DNA from: Nocardia vinacea NBRC 16497
GTDB taxonomy: Bacteria; Actinomycetota; Actinomycetes; Mycobacteriales; Mycobacteriaceae
DNA: 64,000 nt
NCBI RefSeq assembly: GCF_000308835.1
Contig: NZ_BAGN01000085.1
Location: forward strand, 1-64,000
Reading direction: 5' to 3'
Shown: piece after piece, positions 37,726-47,475 of the stretch
How the letters are laid out: each line of letters starts with the position of its first letter
Numbering within the stretch: the stretch's first letter is position 1
Position numbers and translations under genes: made by a program
The notes under the pieces: model-generated
The model's input: the letters and a program-made list of their open reading frames with translations, nothing else
What the model was told of the DNA's origin: nothing
Database searches by the model: none

Positions 37726-37830
37726 CAAAGAAACCTCATCAGTCACATTTGACACATATGCTGGGACTGGAGAGGACTGAGCAAGACTTCAACACCCGGC
37801 CGCCACCGGGGCCGAAGGAAGGTCTATGAA

Positions 37831-38607
37831 ATGAGCACGCTGCACAAGTTCAAGGCGTACTTCGGCATGGTTCCGCTCGAGGATTACGAAGACGACTATG
37901 TCGCCGAGCCGACCCCCCGGGGTGTGGACGAGCGCGGCTCACGTCGTCCCCGGCCCCGTGACTATTCCGAGCGCGCCGGTTACGGCGCGGACCGCTATGC
38001 CGAAGACCGCTACGACGATGAGCCGGATTATCCTGAGCCGGCGTACAAGTCGCCGTACAAGGCGGGATACCCGGTGTCTCGGCGCGATGATTATGTCGAC
38101 GAGCCCTATGTGGACGACCGCTATGACGCGCGGCCGCGTCCCACCAGGATCGATGCCGCGCCGGGCGCGTCCCGATTCCGTGCGGGCGGTAACGCGCCGA
38201 TGCTGCGGGGAGCCACCAGGGGTGCGCTCGCCGTCGATCCCGAGGCCGAGGAGCGGCGACTGGAGGAGCGCGTGCGCCCCGAGCCCGCGCCCGCACGCCG
38301 GCCGGGGATCTTCGAGGACGGAGGTCCCTTGTCCAAGATCACGACGCTGCGCCCGCGCGACTACAGCGAGGCCCGCATCATCGGTGAGCGCTTCCGCGAG
38401 GGCAACCCGGTGATCATGGACCTGGTCGATCTGAGCAATGCCGACGCAAAGCGGCTGGTCGACTTCGCTGCCGGCCTCGCTTTCGCGCTGCGTGGCTCAT
38501 TCGACAAGGTCGCGACCAAAGTGTTCCTGCTCTCACCGGCCGATGTCGATGTCTCGGCCGAAGAACGTCGCAGGATCGCGGAAACCGGCTTCTACAACCA
38601 GAAATAG
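37831..38607 (+). CDS. sepF: Cell division protein SepF
   Basis: 258-residue FtsZ-anchoring protein. It opens [20 protein letters not shown], the amphipathic membrane-binding helix of SepF. Residues about 25-150 form an acidic, Tyr/Arg-rich disordered linker. The C-terminal SepF domain starts near 170: [20 protein letters not shown], then [20 protein letters not shown] and [21 protein letters not shown]. SepF binds the FtsZ tail and replaces FtsA/ZipA in mycolata. AAGGAAGG lies upstream of the ATG; an overlapping ATG 5 nt earlier is out of frame and stops at once. Confidence 0.95.
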   Translation: MSTLHKFKAYFGMVPLEDYEDDYVAEPTPRGVDERGSRRPRPRDYSERAGYGADRYAEDRYDDEPDYPEPAYKSPYKAGYPVSRRDDYVDEPYVDDRYDARPRPTRIDAAPGASRFRAGGNAPMLRGATRGALAVDPEAEERRLEERVRPEPAPARRPGIFEDGGPLSKITTLRPRDYSEARIIGERFREGNPVIMDLVDLSNADAKRLVDFAAGLAFALRGSFDKVATKVFLLSPADVDVSAEERRRIAETGFYNQK

Positions 38608-38696
38608 CGCTGTGATCCGGGGGTTCTGTTAGACCCGTTGCGTATGGGGCGGTGTGGTCATTTTGCGCGACGCGGATTTTGGGGCAGAGTGAGGTC

Positions 38697-38987
38697 GTGG
38701 CCTTGTTTGCGGTGCTGTACTTCGTACTGTTCATCTTCTGGCTGTTGTTGATCAGCCGAGTGATCGTGGAGTTCATCCGCAGCTTTGCCAGAGACTGGCG
38801 CCCGAGCGGCTTCGTCGTCGTCATCCTCGAGGTGATCTTCACGATCACCGATCCTCCGGTGAAACTCCTGAGGCGGTTGATACCACCGGTGTCATTGGGA
38901 GGAATTCGGCTCGATCTGTCGATTATGGTCCTGCTTTTCGTCGTCTTCATCTCGATGACGTTTGTGGGCGGCCACGCCGACGGGTAG
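38697..38987 (+). CDS. YggT-family membrane protein
   Basis: 96-residue protein with two hydrophobic hairpins: LFAVLYFVLFIFWLLLISRV and a second near the end (LSIMVLLFVVFISMTFVGG), joined by RSFARDWRPSGFVVVILEVIFTITDPPVKLLRRLIPP, the core of the YggT (YGGT) family found between sepF and divIVA. It is probably a small membrane organiser of growth sites. The start is taken as GTG 38697 because that length matches mycobacterial homologues; an in-frame GTG at 38652 would add 15 unconserved residues. Confidence 0.88.
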   Translation: MALFAVLYFVLFIFWLLLISRVIVEFIRSFARDWRPSGFVVVILEVIFTITDPPVKLLRRLIPPVSLGGIRLDLSIMVLLFVVFISMTFVGGHADG

Positions 38988-39022
38988 CCCTGGTGTGACA
39001 GAATGAACCGAGAAGATAGCTT

Positions 39023-39040
39023 GCTAGATCTGCTAGATCT
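39023..39040 (+). repeat. Tandem 9-mer GCTAGATCT x2 in the wag31 promoter region
   Basis: GCTAGATCT occurs twice head-to-tail, ending 27 nt before the wag31 ATG. Each unit carries the palindrome AGATCT. It is AT-richer than its surroundings and might be an operator or a promoter part. Confidence 0.6.
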
Positions 39041-39067
39041 CCAAAAGACGCGTGAAGGGATCCTTCC

Positions 39068-39931
39068 ATGCCGCTGACCCCAGCCGATGTGCACAACGTC
39101 GCGTTCAGCAAACCGCCGATCGGGAAGCGCGGCTACAACGAGGATGAAGTAGATGCCTTCTTGGATCTCGTGGAGCAGGAGCTGTCGCGTCTGATCGAGG
39201 AGAACGCTGACCTGCGCCAGCGGGTTGCCGAACTCGATGCGGAACTGGCCGACGCCAAGAAAAATCGCGGTCCGGCCAATTCCGCCGCAGTGAAAGCACC
39301 GGTCCAGCAAGCCCCGCCGCCCCCACCCGAGCCCATCAAGCCGCCGGTGCAGCAGGCCCCGCCGCCGCCTCCGATGCCGGTCGCGGCACCGGTAGCCAAG
39401 GATGCGCCGAGCGCCGATGCGAACTTGCAGGCGGCCAAGGTTCTCAGCCTCGCCCAGGAGATGGCGGACCGGCTGACCAGCGATGCGAAGCTCGAAGCGG
39501 AGAACCTGCTTTCGAATGCGCGGGCCAATTCCGAACGCCTGGTCGGCGATGCGCGAACCCGCTCGGAGGCGATGATCGCCGATGCGCGGCAGAAGTCGGA
39601 TGCGATGCTGTCGGATGCCCAGACCCGTTCGGACAACCAGCTACGGCAGGCCAAAGAGAAGGCCGATGCGCTGCAGGCCGATGCCGAGCGCAAGCACACC
39701 GAGATCATGGCCACCATCACCCAGCAGCGCAGCGTGCTGGAGAGCCGGATCGAGCAGCTCAAGACCTTCGAGCGGGAATACCGCGTGCGGCTGAAGTCGT
39801 ACCTGGAGTCCCAGCTCGAGGAGCTGGAGAACCGTGGCTCGGCGGTGCCGGTGGACGGCGGCGAGGCCTTCGTCGACGCCAATACCGCGAACAATCTCGC
39901 TCCCGCCTCGTTCGCCAAGGGCGCCAAGTAA
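39068..39931 (+). CDS. wag31: DivIVA/Wag31 polar growth protein
   Basis: 287-residue coiled-coil protein that marks cell poles and directs polar peptidoglycan synthesis. The DivIVA N-terminal domain is [20 protein letters not shown] followed by [21 protein letters not shown] Pro/Gln-rich linker (about 78-115) holds VQQAPPPPP in two near copies. The rest is a long coiled coil ([20 protein letters not shown] through [20 protein letters not shown]) ending in a short tail. Mycobacterial Wag31 is phosphorylated by PknA/B on an N-terminal threonine. AGGGATCC-type spacing gives a moderate ribosome site (AAGGGA). Confidence 0.96.
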   Translation: MPLTPADVHNVAFSKPPIGKRGYNEDEVDAFLDLVEQELSRLIEENADLRQRVAELDAELADAKKNRGPANSAAVKAPVQQAPPPPPEPIKPPVQQAPPPPPMPVAAPVAKDAPSADANLQAAKVLSLAQEMADRLTSDAKLEAENLLSNARANSERLVGDARTRSEAMIADARQKSDAMLSDAQTRSDNQLRQAKEKADALQADAERKHTEIMATITQQRSVLESRIEQLKTFEREYRVRLKSYLESQLEELENRGSAVPVDGGEAFVDANTANNLAPASFAKGAK

Positions 39932-40018
39932 TCTCGTAGTAGAGAGATATCTCCGCTGTAGTTGCTGTTCGAGTAGCTAGAGGTACGCCGAGCCGCCTGG
40001 CATGCCTAGGGGGTCAAT

Positions 40019-40219
40019 ATGCTCGTCTTGACGCTCGTCCTTGCGGCGATCGGGTTCGCCCTGCTAGTGGCCGCGCTGACCACTGGGTCTGTGCTGTGGG
40101 CCTGGGGGTGCATCCTTATCTGTATCGTGGGCGCTGTGCTGTTGCTGGTGAGCGCGCTTTCTATGCGCAGCTCCGATGGCGATGCCGCGCCGCCACCTGG
40201 TCGGCATGCCAAACGGTAA
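40019..40219 (+). CDS. Small two-span membrane protein
   Basis: 66-residue protein with two membrane spans (LVLTLVLAAIGFALLVAALT and WGCILICIVGAVLLLVSAL) and a short cytoplasmic tail ending GDAAPPPGRHAKR. A small membrane protein also follows wag31 in mycobacteria (Rv2144c region, from memory), which supports reality. GGGGG lies about 6 nt before the ATG. Function unknown. Confidence 0.7.
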   Translation: MLVLTLVLAAIGFALLVAALTTGSVLWAWGCILICIVGAVLLLVSALSMRSSDGDAAPPPGRHAKR

Positions 40220-40267
40220 TCGTGGCCCCGACAAACTGGTTTGACCGTCCTGGTTAGAATCAAACAT

Positions 40268-40505
40268 GTAATCGGCGTAGATCCGGCCATCACCGGGGAG
40301 TCTTCGGAAGAACGGTGCGCGGGCCGCACTCAGTAGAACCGAACGGGTGAGCCCGTTACAGCTCGAAACGAGAGGTCCTGGTTGGTCGCGCGAATCGGCG
40401 CGCCGCTCGGACAAGCGGGGTGGTACCGCGGTTTCGACGCAACCGGCGTCGTCATCGTCCCCGTGCTGACACATACGCGCCACGGCGCGGCGGCACGAGG
40501 AGACG
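40268..40505 (+). ncRNA. Isoleucine T-box riboswitch (translational type) for ileS
   Basis: The region ends in the T-box core GGGTGGTACCGCGG (about 40418-40431), whose bulge TGGT would pair with the ACCA end of uncharged tRNA-Ile. The specifier loop in stem I presents ATC (40289-40291), an isoleucine codon, in the context CGGCCATCACCGG. Stem I is short, like the short-stem actinobacterial T-boxes. Downstream, CGTGC (40462-40466) and CGTC (40456-40459) can pair with GCACG (40493-40497) and GACG (40502-40505), enclosing the ribosome site GAGGAGA. That is the arrangement expected for control of translation. Confidence 0.92.
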
Positions 40506-40513
40506 GATCCGCG

Positions 40514-43500
40514 ATGGCGGACGAACCTTCCAGCAGCGCATACCCGCGCGTCGATCTGGGCGCTGGCAGCGGGTCATCCTTCCCCGACCTGGAACGTCGG
40601 GTACTCGACGCCTGGGCGACCGACGACACCTTCCGCGCCAGCATCGAGAACCGTTCGGGTGCGGCGGAGTTCGTCTTCTACGACGGACCGCCGTTTGCCA
40701 ACGGATTGCCACATTATGGACATCTGCTCACCGGGTACGTCAAGGATCTGGTCCCGCGTTTCCAGACCATGCGCGGCAAGCAGGTCGATCGACGTTTCGG
40801 CTGGGACTGTCACGGACTGCCCGCGGAAATCGAAGCGGAAAAGCAGCTCGGTATCACGGACAAATCACAGATCGATGCCATGGGGCTCGCGGAATTCAAC
40901 GCGGCCTGTAAATCATCGGTACTGCGCTACACCGGGGAATGGCGTAATTATGTGACGCGTCAGGCCCGTTGGGTCGACTTCGACAACGACTACAAGACGT
41001 TGGATCTCGACTTCATGGAGTCGGTGATGTGGGCGTTCAAGTCGCTGTACGACAAGGGCCTGATCTACCAGGGCTTCCGGGTGCTGCCCTACAGTTGGTA
41101 CGAGCAGACCCCGCTGTCGAATCAGGAAAGTCGGCTCGACGACGCCTACAAGATGCGTCAGGATCCGGCCGTCACCGTGGATATGGTGCTGCGCGTGCCG
41201 GGTGAGCATCCGCTGCACGAACTCGACGGCGCGAACGCACTCATCTGGACCACCACGCCGTGGACGCTGCCGTCGAACCTCGCCATCGCGGTGCACCCGG
41301 ATGTGCGCTACGTGCATGTGCGCGGCGCCGACGGCAAGCGCTATCTGCTGGCCGCCGAGCGGGTCTCGCACTACGCTCGCGAATTCGGCAATGAGCCCGA
41401 GGTGCTCGGTGAGTTCGACGGCGCCGCCCTCGCGGATCTGTCCTACGCACCGCCGTTCGACTTCTTCGTCGGTCATCCCAACGCGCATCGCGTGCTGACC
41501 GCCGACTACGTGACCACCGACTCCGGCACCGGAATCGTGCACCTCGCACCGGCCTTCGGTGAGGAGGATATGGACGTCGCCGGTGCCAACGGCATCGAAC
41601 TCGTGCAGCCGCTGGATCCCGGCGGCAAGTTCACCTCGATGGTGCCCCCGTACGAGGGCCTGATGGTCTTCGACGCCAATCCGGTGATCATCAAGGACCT
41701 CAAGGCGGCCGGAAAGCTGCTGCGGCACGAGACGATCGAGCACTCCTACCCGCACAGCTGGCGCTCCGGCCAGCCGCTGATCTACATGGCGGTGCCGTCC
41801 TGGTTCGTTGCGGTGACCAAGTTCCGCGACCGGATGGTCGAGCTGAACCAGCAGATCACCTGGGTGCCCGAACACATCCGTGACGGACAGTTCGGCAAGT
41901 GGCTCGAGGGTGCGCGGGACTGGAATATCAGCCGCAACCGGTACTGGGGCAGCCCGATCCCGGTGTGGGTCTCCGATGATCCGGCATACCCGCGCACCGA
42001 TGTGTACGGCTCGCTGGAGGAGTTGGAGCGCGACTTCGGCGTGCGCCCGACTGATCTGCACCGGCCGAACATCGATGAGCTGACCCGGCCGAATCCCGAT
42101 GATCCGACCGGGAAGTCGACCATGCGCCGGGTGCCGGAGGTACTGGACTGCTGGTTCGAATCGGGTTCGATGCCGTATGCCCAGGTGCACTATCCGTTCG
42201 AGAACAAGGAGTGGTTCGACAGCCACTTCCCGGGCGATTTCATCGTCGAGTACAACGGGCAGACCCGCGGCTGGTTCTACAACCTGCACGTGCTCTCGAC
42301 CGCGCTGTTCGACAGTCCGGCCTTCAAAACCGTTGCCGCGCACGGCATCGTGCTCGGTGACGACGGGCTGAAGATGAGCAAGTCCAAGGGCAACTACCCG
42401 GATGTGAACGAGGTGTTCGACCGGGACGGCTCCGATGCGATGCGCTGGTTCCTGATGAGTTCGCCGATCCTGCGCGGCGGTAATCTCATCGTCACCGAGC
42501 GCGGCATCCGCGAGGGGGTCGGCCATGCGCTGCGCCCACTGTGGAACGCCTGGACCTTCCTGCAGTTGTACGCCTCGAAAACCGGTGTGTGGCGCACGGA
42601 TTCGCCGCATGTGCTGGACCGCTACATCCTGGCCAAGCTGGCCGCGACCCAGGATGTGATGACCGAGGCGCTCGAGGTCTACGACATCGCGGGCGCTTGC
42701 GAGGAATTGCGCTCCTTCGCCGATGCCCTCACCAATTGGTATGTGCGCCGGTCGCGTTCGCGCTTCTGGGAGGAGGACCGGGATGCGGTCGACACACTGC
42801 ATACGGTGCTCGAGGTCGTCACCCGGCTGGCCGCGCCGCTGCTGCCGCTGATCTCCGAGGTGATCTGGCGCGGGCTGACCGGCGAGCAGTCGGTGCATCT
42901 GGCTGATTGGCCCAAGGACGGTGAGCTGCCGGAGGATCCGGATCTGGTCGCTGCCATGGACGAGGTCCGGGTGGTCTGCTCGACGGTGCTGAGCCTGCGC
43001 AAGGCGCAGAATCTTCGGGTGCGCCTGCCGCTGGCCGAGGTCACCATCGCCGCGCCCGATGCCGAGCGGCTGCGGCCGTTCGCCGACATCATCGCCGATG
43101 AGGTGAACGTCAAGAAGGTCGACCTGACCACCGATGTCGCCGTGCACGGCCGTTTCGAGCTGGTCGTGAACGCCCGTGCCGCAGGCCCGCGCCTCGGCAA
43201 GGATGTACAGACGGTGATCAAGGCGGTGAAGGCTGGCGAATGGTCCGAGAACGCCGCCGGTGTGGTCACCGCGGCGGGCATCGACCTGCTGCCGGAGGAG
43301 TACACCCAGCGACTGGTCGCGGCCGAACCGGAGTCGACCGCGGCCCTGCCCGGCAATGCGGGCCTGGTCGTGCTCGATTCGGTGGTGACCGAGGAGCTCG
43401 AGGCCGAGGGCTGGGCCCGCGATGTGATCCGCGATCTGCAGGAGACGCGAAAGTCCTTGGGGCTGAACGTATCCGATCGCATCACTGTGGTGCTCGCGGT

Positions 43501-43645
43501 GCCCGACGATAAGCAGGTCTGGGCGCAGACCCATCGCGACCTCATCGCGGGCGAAATCCTCGCCACCGAGCTGACTTTCGGTGATCCGGGCGCGGATGCC
43601 GCCGAAATCGTCGGTGGCGTGCGGGTGTCGATCGCGAAGGTCTGA
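40514..43645 (+). CDS. ileS: Isoleucyl-tRNA synthetase IleS (eukaryote-like type)
   Basis: 1043-residue class I aminoacyl-tRNA synthetase. HIGH motif is HYGH (67-70) in [14 protein letters not shown] and KMSKS is intact at about 620-624. The editing domain (CP1) carries [20 protein letters not shown] and the aspartate-bearing [19 protein letters not shown]. The sequence looks like the eukaryote-like group (type 2), generally less sensitive to mupirocin. ATG 40514 follows GAGGAGA, the site masked by the T-box; the open frame extends back to 40382 only because it crosses the leader RNA. A 34-bp palindrome lies just downstream. Confidence 0.97.
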   Translation: MADEPSSSAYPRVDLGAGSGSSFPDLERRVLDAWATDDTFRASIENRSGAAEFVFYDGPPFANGLPHYGHLLTGYVKDLVPRFQTMRGKQVDRRFGWDCHGLPAEIEAEKQLGITDKSQIDAMGLAEFNAACKSSVLRYTGEWRNYVTRQARWVDFDNDYKTLDLDFMESVMWAFKSLYDKGLIYQGFRVLPYSWYEQTPLSNQESRLDDAYKMRQDPAVTVDMVLRVPGEHPLHELDGANALIWTTTPWTLPSNLAIAVHPDVRYVHVRGADGKRYLLAAERVSHYAREFGNEPEVLGEFDGAALADLSYAPPFDFFVGHPNAHRVLTADYVTTDSGTGIVHLAPAFGEEDMDVAGANGIELVQPLDPGGKFTSMVPPYEGLMVFDANPVIIKDLKAAGKLLRHETIEHSYPHSWRSGQPLIYMAVPSWFVAVTKFRDRMVELNQQITWVPEHIRDGQFGKWLEGARDWNISRNRYWGSPIPVWVSDDPAYPRTDVYGSLEELERDFGVRPTDLHRPNIDELTRPNPDDPTGKSTMRRVPEVLDCWFESGSMPYAQVHYPFENKEWFDSHFPGDFIVEYNGQTRGWFYNLHVLSTALFDSPAFKTVAAHGIVLGDDGLKMSKSKGNYPDVNEVFDRDGSDAMRWFLMSSPILRGGNLIVTERGIREGVGHALRPLWNAWTFLQLYASKTGVWRTDSPHVLDRYILAKLAATQDVMTEALEVYDIAGACEELRSFADALTNWYVRRSRSRFWEEDRDAVDTLHTVLEVVTRLAAPLLPLISEVIWRGLTGEQSVHLADWPKDGELPEDPDLVAAMDEVRVVCSTVLSLRKAQNLRVRLPLAEVTIAAPDAERLRPFADIIADEVNVKKVDLTTDVAVHGRFELVVNARAAGPRLGKDVQTVIKAVKAGEWSENAAGVVTAAGIDLLPEEYTQRLVAAEPESTAALPGNAGLVVLDSVVTEELEAEGWARDVIRDLQETRKSLGLNVSDRITVVLAVPDDKQVWAQTHRDLIAGEILATELTFGDPGADAAEIVGGVRVSIAKV

Positions 43646-43683
43646 CGCGGCGGCTCGGCTGGAGCGCGGTCGTTCGGAACGGC

Positions 43684-43717
43684 AGTCGGGGCGGGATCTC
43701 GAGATCCCGCCCCGACT
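43684..43717. terminator. 34-bp perfect palindrome after ileS
   Basis: A perfectly self-complementary sequence centred between 43700 and 43701 (core GGGGCGGGATCTC then its mirror), 38 nt after the ileS stop. No T-tract follows. It probably terminates ileS transcription; such a palindrome could also bind a dimeric protein. Confidence 0.65.
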
Positions 43718-43740
43718 CGCGTCTGTATCCCAGGCTTTCA

Positions 43741-43756
43741 TGTGATACAGATCACA
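43741..43756. promoter_or_regulatory. CRP/GlxR-type binding site
   Basis: TGTGATACAGATCACA is a perfect match to the TGTGA-N6-TCACA consensus of CRP-family regulators (Crp of mycobacteria, GlxR of corynebacteria). It sits 244 nt before the NlpC/P60 gene, the nearest downstream gene on the plus strand. Confidence 0.75.
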
Positions 43757-43999
43757 TGCCAAGAATTAGCTGATTTCCTTGTCGTGCTCGCACAATGCCC
43801 GGCACAATCGGCATGTTGCTGCTGGTGCGCAGATCGACTTCTGTGACGGCAGTGAATGTTCGTGCTTGAACTGCTCTACCTGAAATACCTTGCGTCGCCC
43901 GTGGGTACGTGATGCGACGCAGGTCAGTGACGTGCGGATCCTTCCCTGATGGTGAGGCCGGTACCGCGCGTCGATCGGGTCGACGGAAGGGGCGAGCGC
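43757..43999 (+). other. Long leader/promoter region before the NlpC/P60 gene
   Basis: About 243 nt. TGCGTCGC (43891-43898) and GCGACGCA (43914-43921) form an 8-bp inverted repeat around 15 nt, which could be a hairpin in the leader or an operator. I found no ydaO/c-di-AMP riboswitch consensus. No other gene is supported. Confidence 0.45.
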
Positions 44000-44533
44000 A
44001 TGACCACCGGGCACAAAAAGGCATTGCGGCGGATAGCTGTTGGGTTTCTGGTATCGATCGTCATGACGCTCGTCCTGGCCGGACCGGTGCGCGGTGATAC
44101 CGGAAGCGCCTCCGGTTCGGGTAGCTCCGGCTCCGCATCCGGTAGTTCCGGCAGTTCCAGCGGTTCCGCTGCCCTGCCGCTGCCGAGTATCGCCGGACTC
44201 GGCGCACTTGCCGCGGCCTACACCCAGATCGGCAAACCGTACGAATGGGGCGCCACCGGCCCATTCGCCTGGGATTGCTCGGCTCTGGTCCAGTGGGCAT
44301 TCCGTCAGGTCGGGGTGAAACTGCCGCGTACCACCTACGAGCAGGCCAAGGTCGGCGCGGTGGTGCCGTTCCCAGCCCTGTCGCTGGGTGATGTCGTAAT
44401 CCTCAATGACGACGCCTCGCATGTCGGCATCTACGCCGGCTCCGGGCAAATCCTGGATGCGCACGACTGGGGTGTTCCGGTCGGTCTGCATCCACTCCGC
44501 GACTTCGACATCTACACCATCCGTCGTTTCTGA
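44000..44533 (+). CDS. Secreted NlpC/P60 family cell-wall hydrolase (C40 peptidase)
   Basis: 177-residue exported peptidase, probably cutting peptidoglycan stem peptides. A signal segment (about 10-30, IAVGFLVSIVMTLVLAGPV) is followed by a Gly/Ser repeat linker (GSASGSGSSGSASGSSG). The catalytic domain has Cys93 in WDCSALVQWAF, His141 in SHVGIYAG and a further His155. The domain stands alone without SH3 or LysM parts, so it is at the small end of the family. ATG 44000 follows AAGGGG. A CRP-type site upstream suggests control by a cAMP-responsive regulator, as for some resuscitation-related hydrolases in mycobacteria. Confidence 0.9.
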   Translation: MTTGHKKALRRIAVGFLVSIVMTLVLAGPVRGDTGSASGSGSSGSASGSSGSSSGSAALPLPSIAGLGALAAAYTQIGKPYEWGATGPFAWDCSALVQWAFRQVGVKLPRTTYEQAKVGAVVPFPALSLGDVVILNDDASHVGIYAGSGQILDAHDWGVPVGLHPLRDFDIYTIRRF

Positions 44534-44672
44534 TCCGGATCGGCCACGTTTCTCCCGGACCAGCATGGTTGCGCTTGGATGGCAACGATGGGGAGCGTGA
44601 TGGGATCGGGTGTTCCAGCGCCGGCCGACGACGAGGTTGTGATCGTCGCCCATGCCCTAGGCGAACCCGAGC

Positions 44673-45548
44673 TCAGTCGACGAGCTGGCGCAGCAGCGGC
44701 CCGTACTGCGGATGCGCCAGTGCCGAGGCGAATTGCGCGACCAGATAGTCGGCCGGGTTGCCGGTGTCGTACCAGCGGCCCTGGATGACCTGGCCGAAGA
44801 CCGGGTTGTCGGCGGCGTGCACATTGATCGCATCGGTGAGGTAAACCTCGCCGGTGCGATGTTCGTACCATTGCTCGGTCTGTCTGCGCAGTTCGCAGAT
44901 GATGCCGGGGGTGACGACATAGCCGCCGATCGCGGCATAGTTCGACGGTGCGTCCTCGGGCTTGGGCTTTTCCCGCAGCCCGGTGATGCGCAGCAGGCCG
45001 TTGCCCTGGTCGTCCGCGACAACAGGGACGCCGTAGCGCTGGGATTCGGACGGATCCATCGGCATCAGCGCGAGCACGGGCGCGCCGGTCGCCTCATAGG
45101 CGTCGATCAGCTGCTGGGCGCGTGGCACCCCGGCGACGAAGACGTCGTCGGGCCACAGCACCAGCATCGGCTCGTCGCCGAGATTACGGGCGGCATTGAG
45201 CACCGGGGTGCCGTTGCCATAGGGCCCGTGCTGATCGAGGTAGGTGATATGCCCGAGCCGGGACAGCTCGCCGACCTCCTCCACCGCGTCGGCGTAGGCG
45301 TCCTTGCCGTCGGCGCGTAGTTGGGCCACCAGCGCCGGATTGGGGCGGAAATGGTCCTGGATCAGGGACTTTCCGCTAGTGACCACGATGGTGATATCGG
45401 TGATTCCGGATGCGACCAGCTCGCGGACGGTGTGCTCGATGACCGGCTTATCGCCGACCGGCAGCATCTCCTTGGGGATGGCCTTGGTCAGCGGGAGCAG
45501 CCGGGAGCCGATTCCGGCGGCCGGTATCACGGCCTTACGGATCTTCAT
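44673..45548 (-). CDS. galU: UTP-glucose-1-phosphate uridylyltransferase GalU
   Basis: 291-residue nucleotidyltransferase that makes UDP-glucose for trehalose, glycolipids and wall polysaccharides. Recognition motifs are AVIPAAGIGSRLLPLTKAIP and KEMLPVGDKPVIEHTV at the start, EEVGELSRLGHITYLDQHGP, LVLWPDDVF, and the final GRWYDTGNPADYL. ATG 45548 is taken because MKIRKAVIPAAG aligns with the family start; 33 further codons upstream are open but unlike GalU. It stands alone, convergent to the NlpC/P60 gene. Confidence 0.95.
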   Translation of the reverse strand: MKIRKAVIPAAGIGSRLLPLTKAIPKEMLPVGDKPVIEHTVRELVASGITDITIVVTSGKSLIQDHFRPNPALVAQLRADGKDAYADAVEEVGELSRLGHITYLDQHGPYGNGTPVLNAARNLGDEPMLVLWPDDVFVAGVPRAQQLIDAYEATGAPVLALMPMDPSESQRYGVPVVADDQGNGLLRITGLREKPKPEDAPSNYAAIGGYVVTPGIICELRRQTEQWYEHRTGEVYLTDAINVHAADNPVFGQVIQGRWYDTGNPADYLVAQFASALAHPQYGPLLRQLVD

Positions 45549-45831
45549 GGTCCGATCATCACATACCCGAGCGGGTCCGAACCGGCGATCCCCAGGCTTG
45601 GCCCGGGCATGTCGAGGCGGCAACATTTTGGTATCAGACCTGGTCACGGGTGGTTGGGCAGGGCAGAGAGCCGCGCTCGCTCTGTCGTCGCGCCGCGAAG
45701 TTCGATAGCAATCTCGCAGAAATTACTCGGCTGACGTACATCCGGCACCCAGGTTGCCTGTCGTCTTCACAGGTTGACGCGGTGTTGCGCGGTGGGCCGA
45801 CCTGTCGGTGGGGCGGCGTAGATTCCGGTGC

Positions 45832-47379
45832 GTGAGCACCGACAACACCGCTGTGGCCGCCGGGGGAGGTGCGGTGGGGTCCGCGTCTGTGCGCACGGCT
45901 CGGCGGTGGGTGCTGCATATCGATATGGATGCCTTCTTCGCTTCGGTCGAACAATTGACCCGGCCGACGCTGCGCGGTCGCCCGGTGCTGGTCGGTGGCA
46001 CCGGTGGGCGCGGTGTGGTCGCGGGGGCGAGCTATGAGGCGCGGGTATTCGGTGCGCGCTCGGCCATGCCGATGCATCAGGCTCGGCGGTTGGTCGGGGT
46101 GACCGCAGTGGTGGTGCCGCCGCGCGGTGCGGTCTACAGCGTGGTCAGTGCGCGGGTGTTCGACGCACTGCGCAGCCGGATCCCGGTGCTGGAGACGCTG
46201 TCGTTCGACGAGGCGTTCGGTGAGCCCGCCGAGTTGGTGGGCGCGACCGTCGAGCAGGTGCGCGAATTCTCCGAGGGGTTGCGTGCGCTGGTGCGGGAGC
46301 GGACCGGGTTGGTCGCCTCGGTCGGTGCGGGCACCGGTAAGCAACTGGCCAAGATCGCCTCCGGTATGGCCAAACCCGATGGGGTACGGGTGGTTTCGCC
46401 GGATGAGCAGCAGCAACTGCTGGCCGGGCTGCCGGTGCGCAAGCTGTGGGGGATCGGTCCGGTGGCCGACAGCCGCTTGCGTTCGCTCGGTATCGAGACC
46501 GTCGGCGCCTTCGCGGCGCTGCCGGAATCGGAGGCGGTGTCCATTCTCGGCGGCAGCGTCGGCGCGGCGCTGCACCGGCTGGCCCGTGGCATCGACGACC
46601 GGCCGGTTGCCGAGCGGGCCGAAGCCAAACAAATCAGCGCCGAGAACACCTATGAGACCGATATCGTCACGCTGGCCCAGCTGCGCCCGGCGATCGAGAC
46701 GATGGCGGCGGCCGCGCACCGTCGTCTGGAAAAGGACGGGCGGGCGGCACGCACCGTGGTGCTGAAGCTGAAGAAATCCGATATGAGCATCGTGACCAGG
46801 TCGTTCACGCTGCCGTACGCGACGGCCGAACTGGCCACACTGACGACGGCGGCGCAGCGCTCGGCCATTGATCCGGCCGAGCTCGGGCCGATCCGGCTGG
46901 TCGGAGTGGGTTACGGCGGGCTGTCGACGGTCCGGCAGGAGTCGCTGTTTCCGGAGTTGGATCAGGCGCCGGTCGAGGACGGCGGTGTTTGGGAGGGCGA
47001 CGCGCCGAACACCGATGGTTGGGGTGCACAGGCGGGGCCGTCCGCGGCTGAGGACAGTGCCATGGAGCTCGGCTTCGGCGCGTCGGTCGGGGCGGTAGGC
47101 GTCGAGGTGGGAGTAACCGCGACATCCCCGGTCCCCGCGACCACGCAGCCGAGCGTCGGTGCAGCTCAGGATGATTCGCCGATGCGGAGCGCGACGTTGT
47201 GGTATCCCGGACTGGATGTCACGCACCCCGAATTCGGGCACGGGTGGGTGCAAGGCGCCGGGCTCGGGGTGGTTACTGTTCGGTTCGAGACCAGCTCGAC
47301 AGGGCCCGGTCCGGCGCGTACCTTTGCCGCCGACGACATCAGTCTGTCCCGGGCAGATCCGCTCGGCAGTCTCCGCTGA
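45832..47379 (+). CDS. dinB: DNA polymerase IV (DinB/DinX, Y family)
   Basis: 515-residue translesion polymerase. Catalytic aspartates are in [13 protein letters not shown] (31 and 33) and SFDEAF (126, with Glu127). The palm, fingers and little-finger order is intact: [37 protein letters not shown] and [19 protein letters not shown] clamp-binding box QESLF is at 369-373. About 140 residues follow it, with a low-complexity part and then [20 protein letters not shown], a C-terminal module known from actinobacterial DinX proteins. The gene order ileS, dinB, lspA, rluD also resembles Rv1536-Rv1540 of M. tuberculosis. GTG 45832 is the start; 8 codons earlier another GTG is possible. Confidence 0.92.
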   Translation: MSTDNTAVAAGGGAVGSASVRTARRWVLHIDMDAFFASVEQLTRPTLRGRPVLVGGTGGRGVVAGASYEARVFGARSAMPMHQARRLVGVTAVVVPPRGAVYSVVSARVFDALRSRIPVLETLSFDEAFGEPAELVGATVEQVREFSEGLRALVRERTGLVASVGAGTGKQLAKIASGMAKPDGVRVVSPDEQQQLLAGLPVRKLWGIGPVADSRLRSLGIETVGAFAALPESEAVSILGGSVGAALHRLARGIDDRPVAERAEAKQISAENTYETDIVTLAQLRPAIETMAAAAHRRLEKDGRAARTVVLKLKKSDMSIVTRSFTLPYATAELATLTTAAQRSAIDPAELGPIRLVGVGYGGLSTVRQESLFPELDQAPVEDGGVWEGDAPNTDGWGAQAGPSAAEDSAMELGFGASVGAVGVEVGVTATSPVPATTQPSVGAAQDDSPMRSATLWYPGLDVTHPEFGHGWVQGAGLGVVTVRFETSSTGPGPARTFAADDISLSRADPLGSLR

Positions 47380-47475
47380 CAGGTAGCCTGGGTCATTCGT
47401 GCAGCGTTGCCGATTCGGGTGACGGCTGCCGTTGGTGGAACGACATGTACCTACTCGAACGCAAAGGACGAGCAG

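Noticed and set aside
40382..40513. N-terminal extension of IleS from an upstream in-frame start
   Set aside because: The region is the T-box RNA, and the ribosome site masked by the sequestrator belongs to ATG 40514.
40913..43762. A 949-codon open frame on the minus strand opposite ileS
   Set aside because: It mirrors ileS codon bias, shows no domain, and ileS has complete catalytic motifs; long antisense frames are normal at this GC content.
43757..43999. c-di-AMP (ydaO) riboswitch before the NlpC/P60 gene
   Set aside because: Such riboswitches precede cell-wall hydrolases in actinobacteria, but I could not find the conserved core sequences here.
45549..45831. LexA/SOS box before dinB
   Set aside because: No TCGAAC-N4-GTTCGA-type site is visible between galU and dinB.
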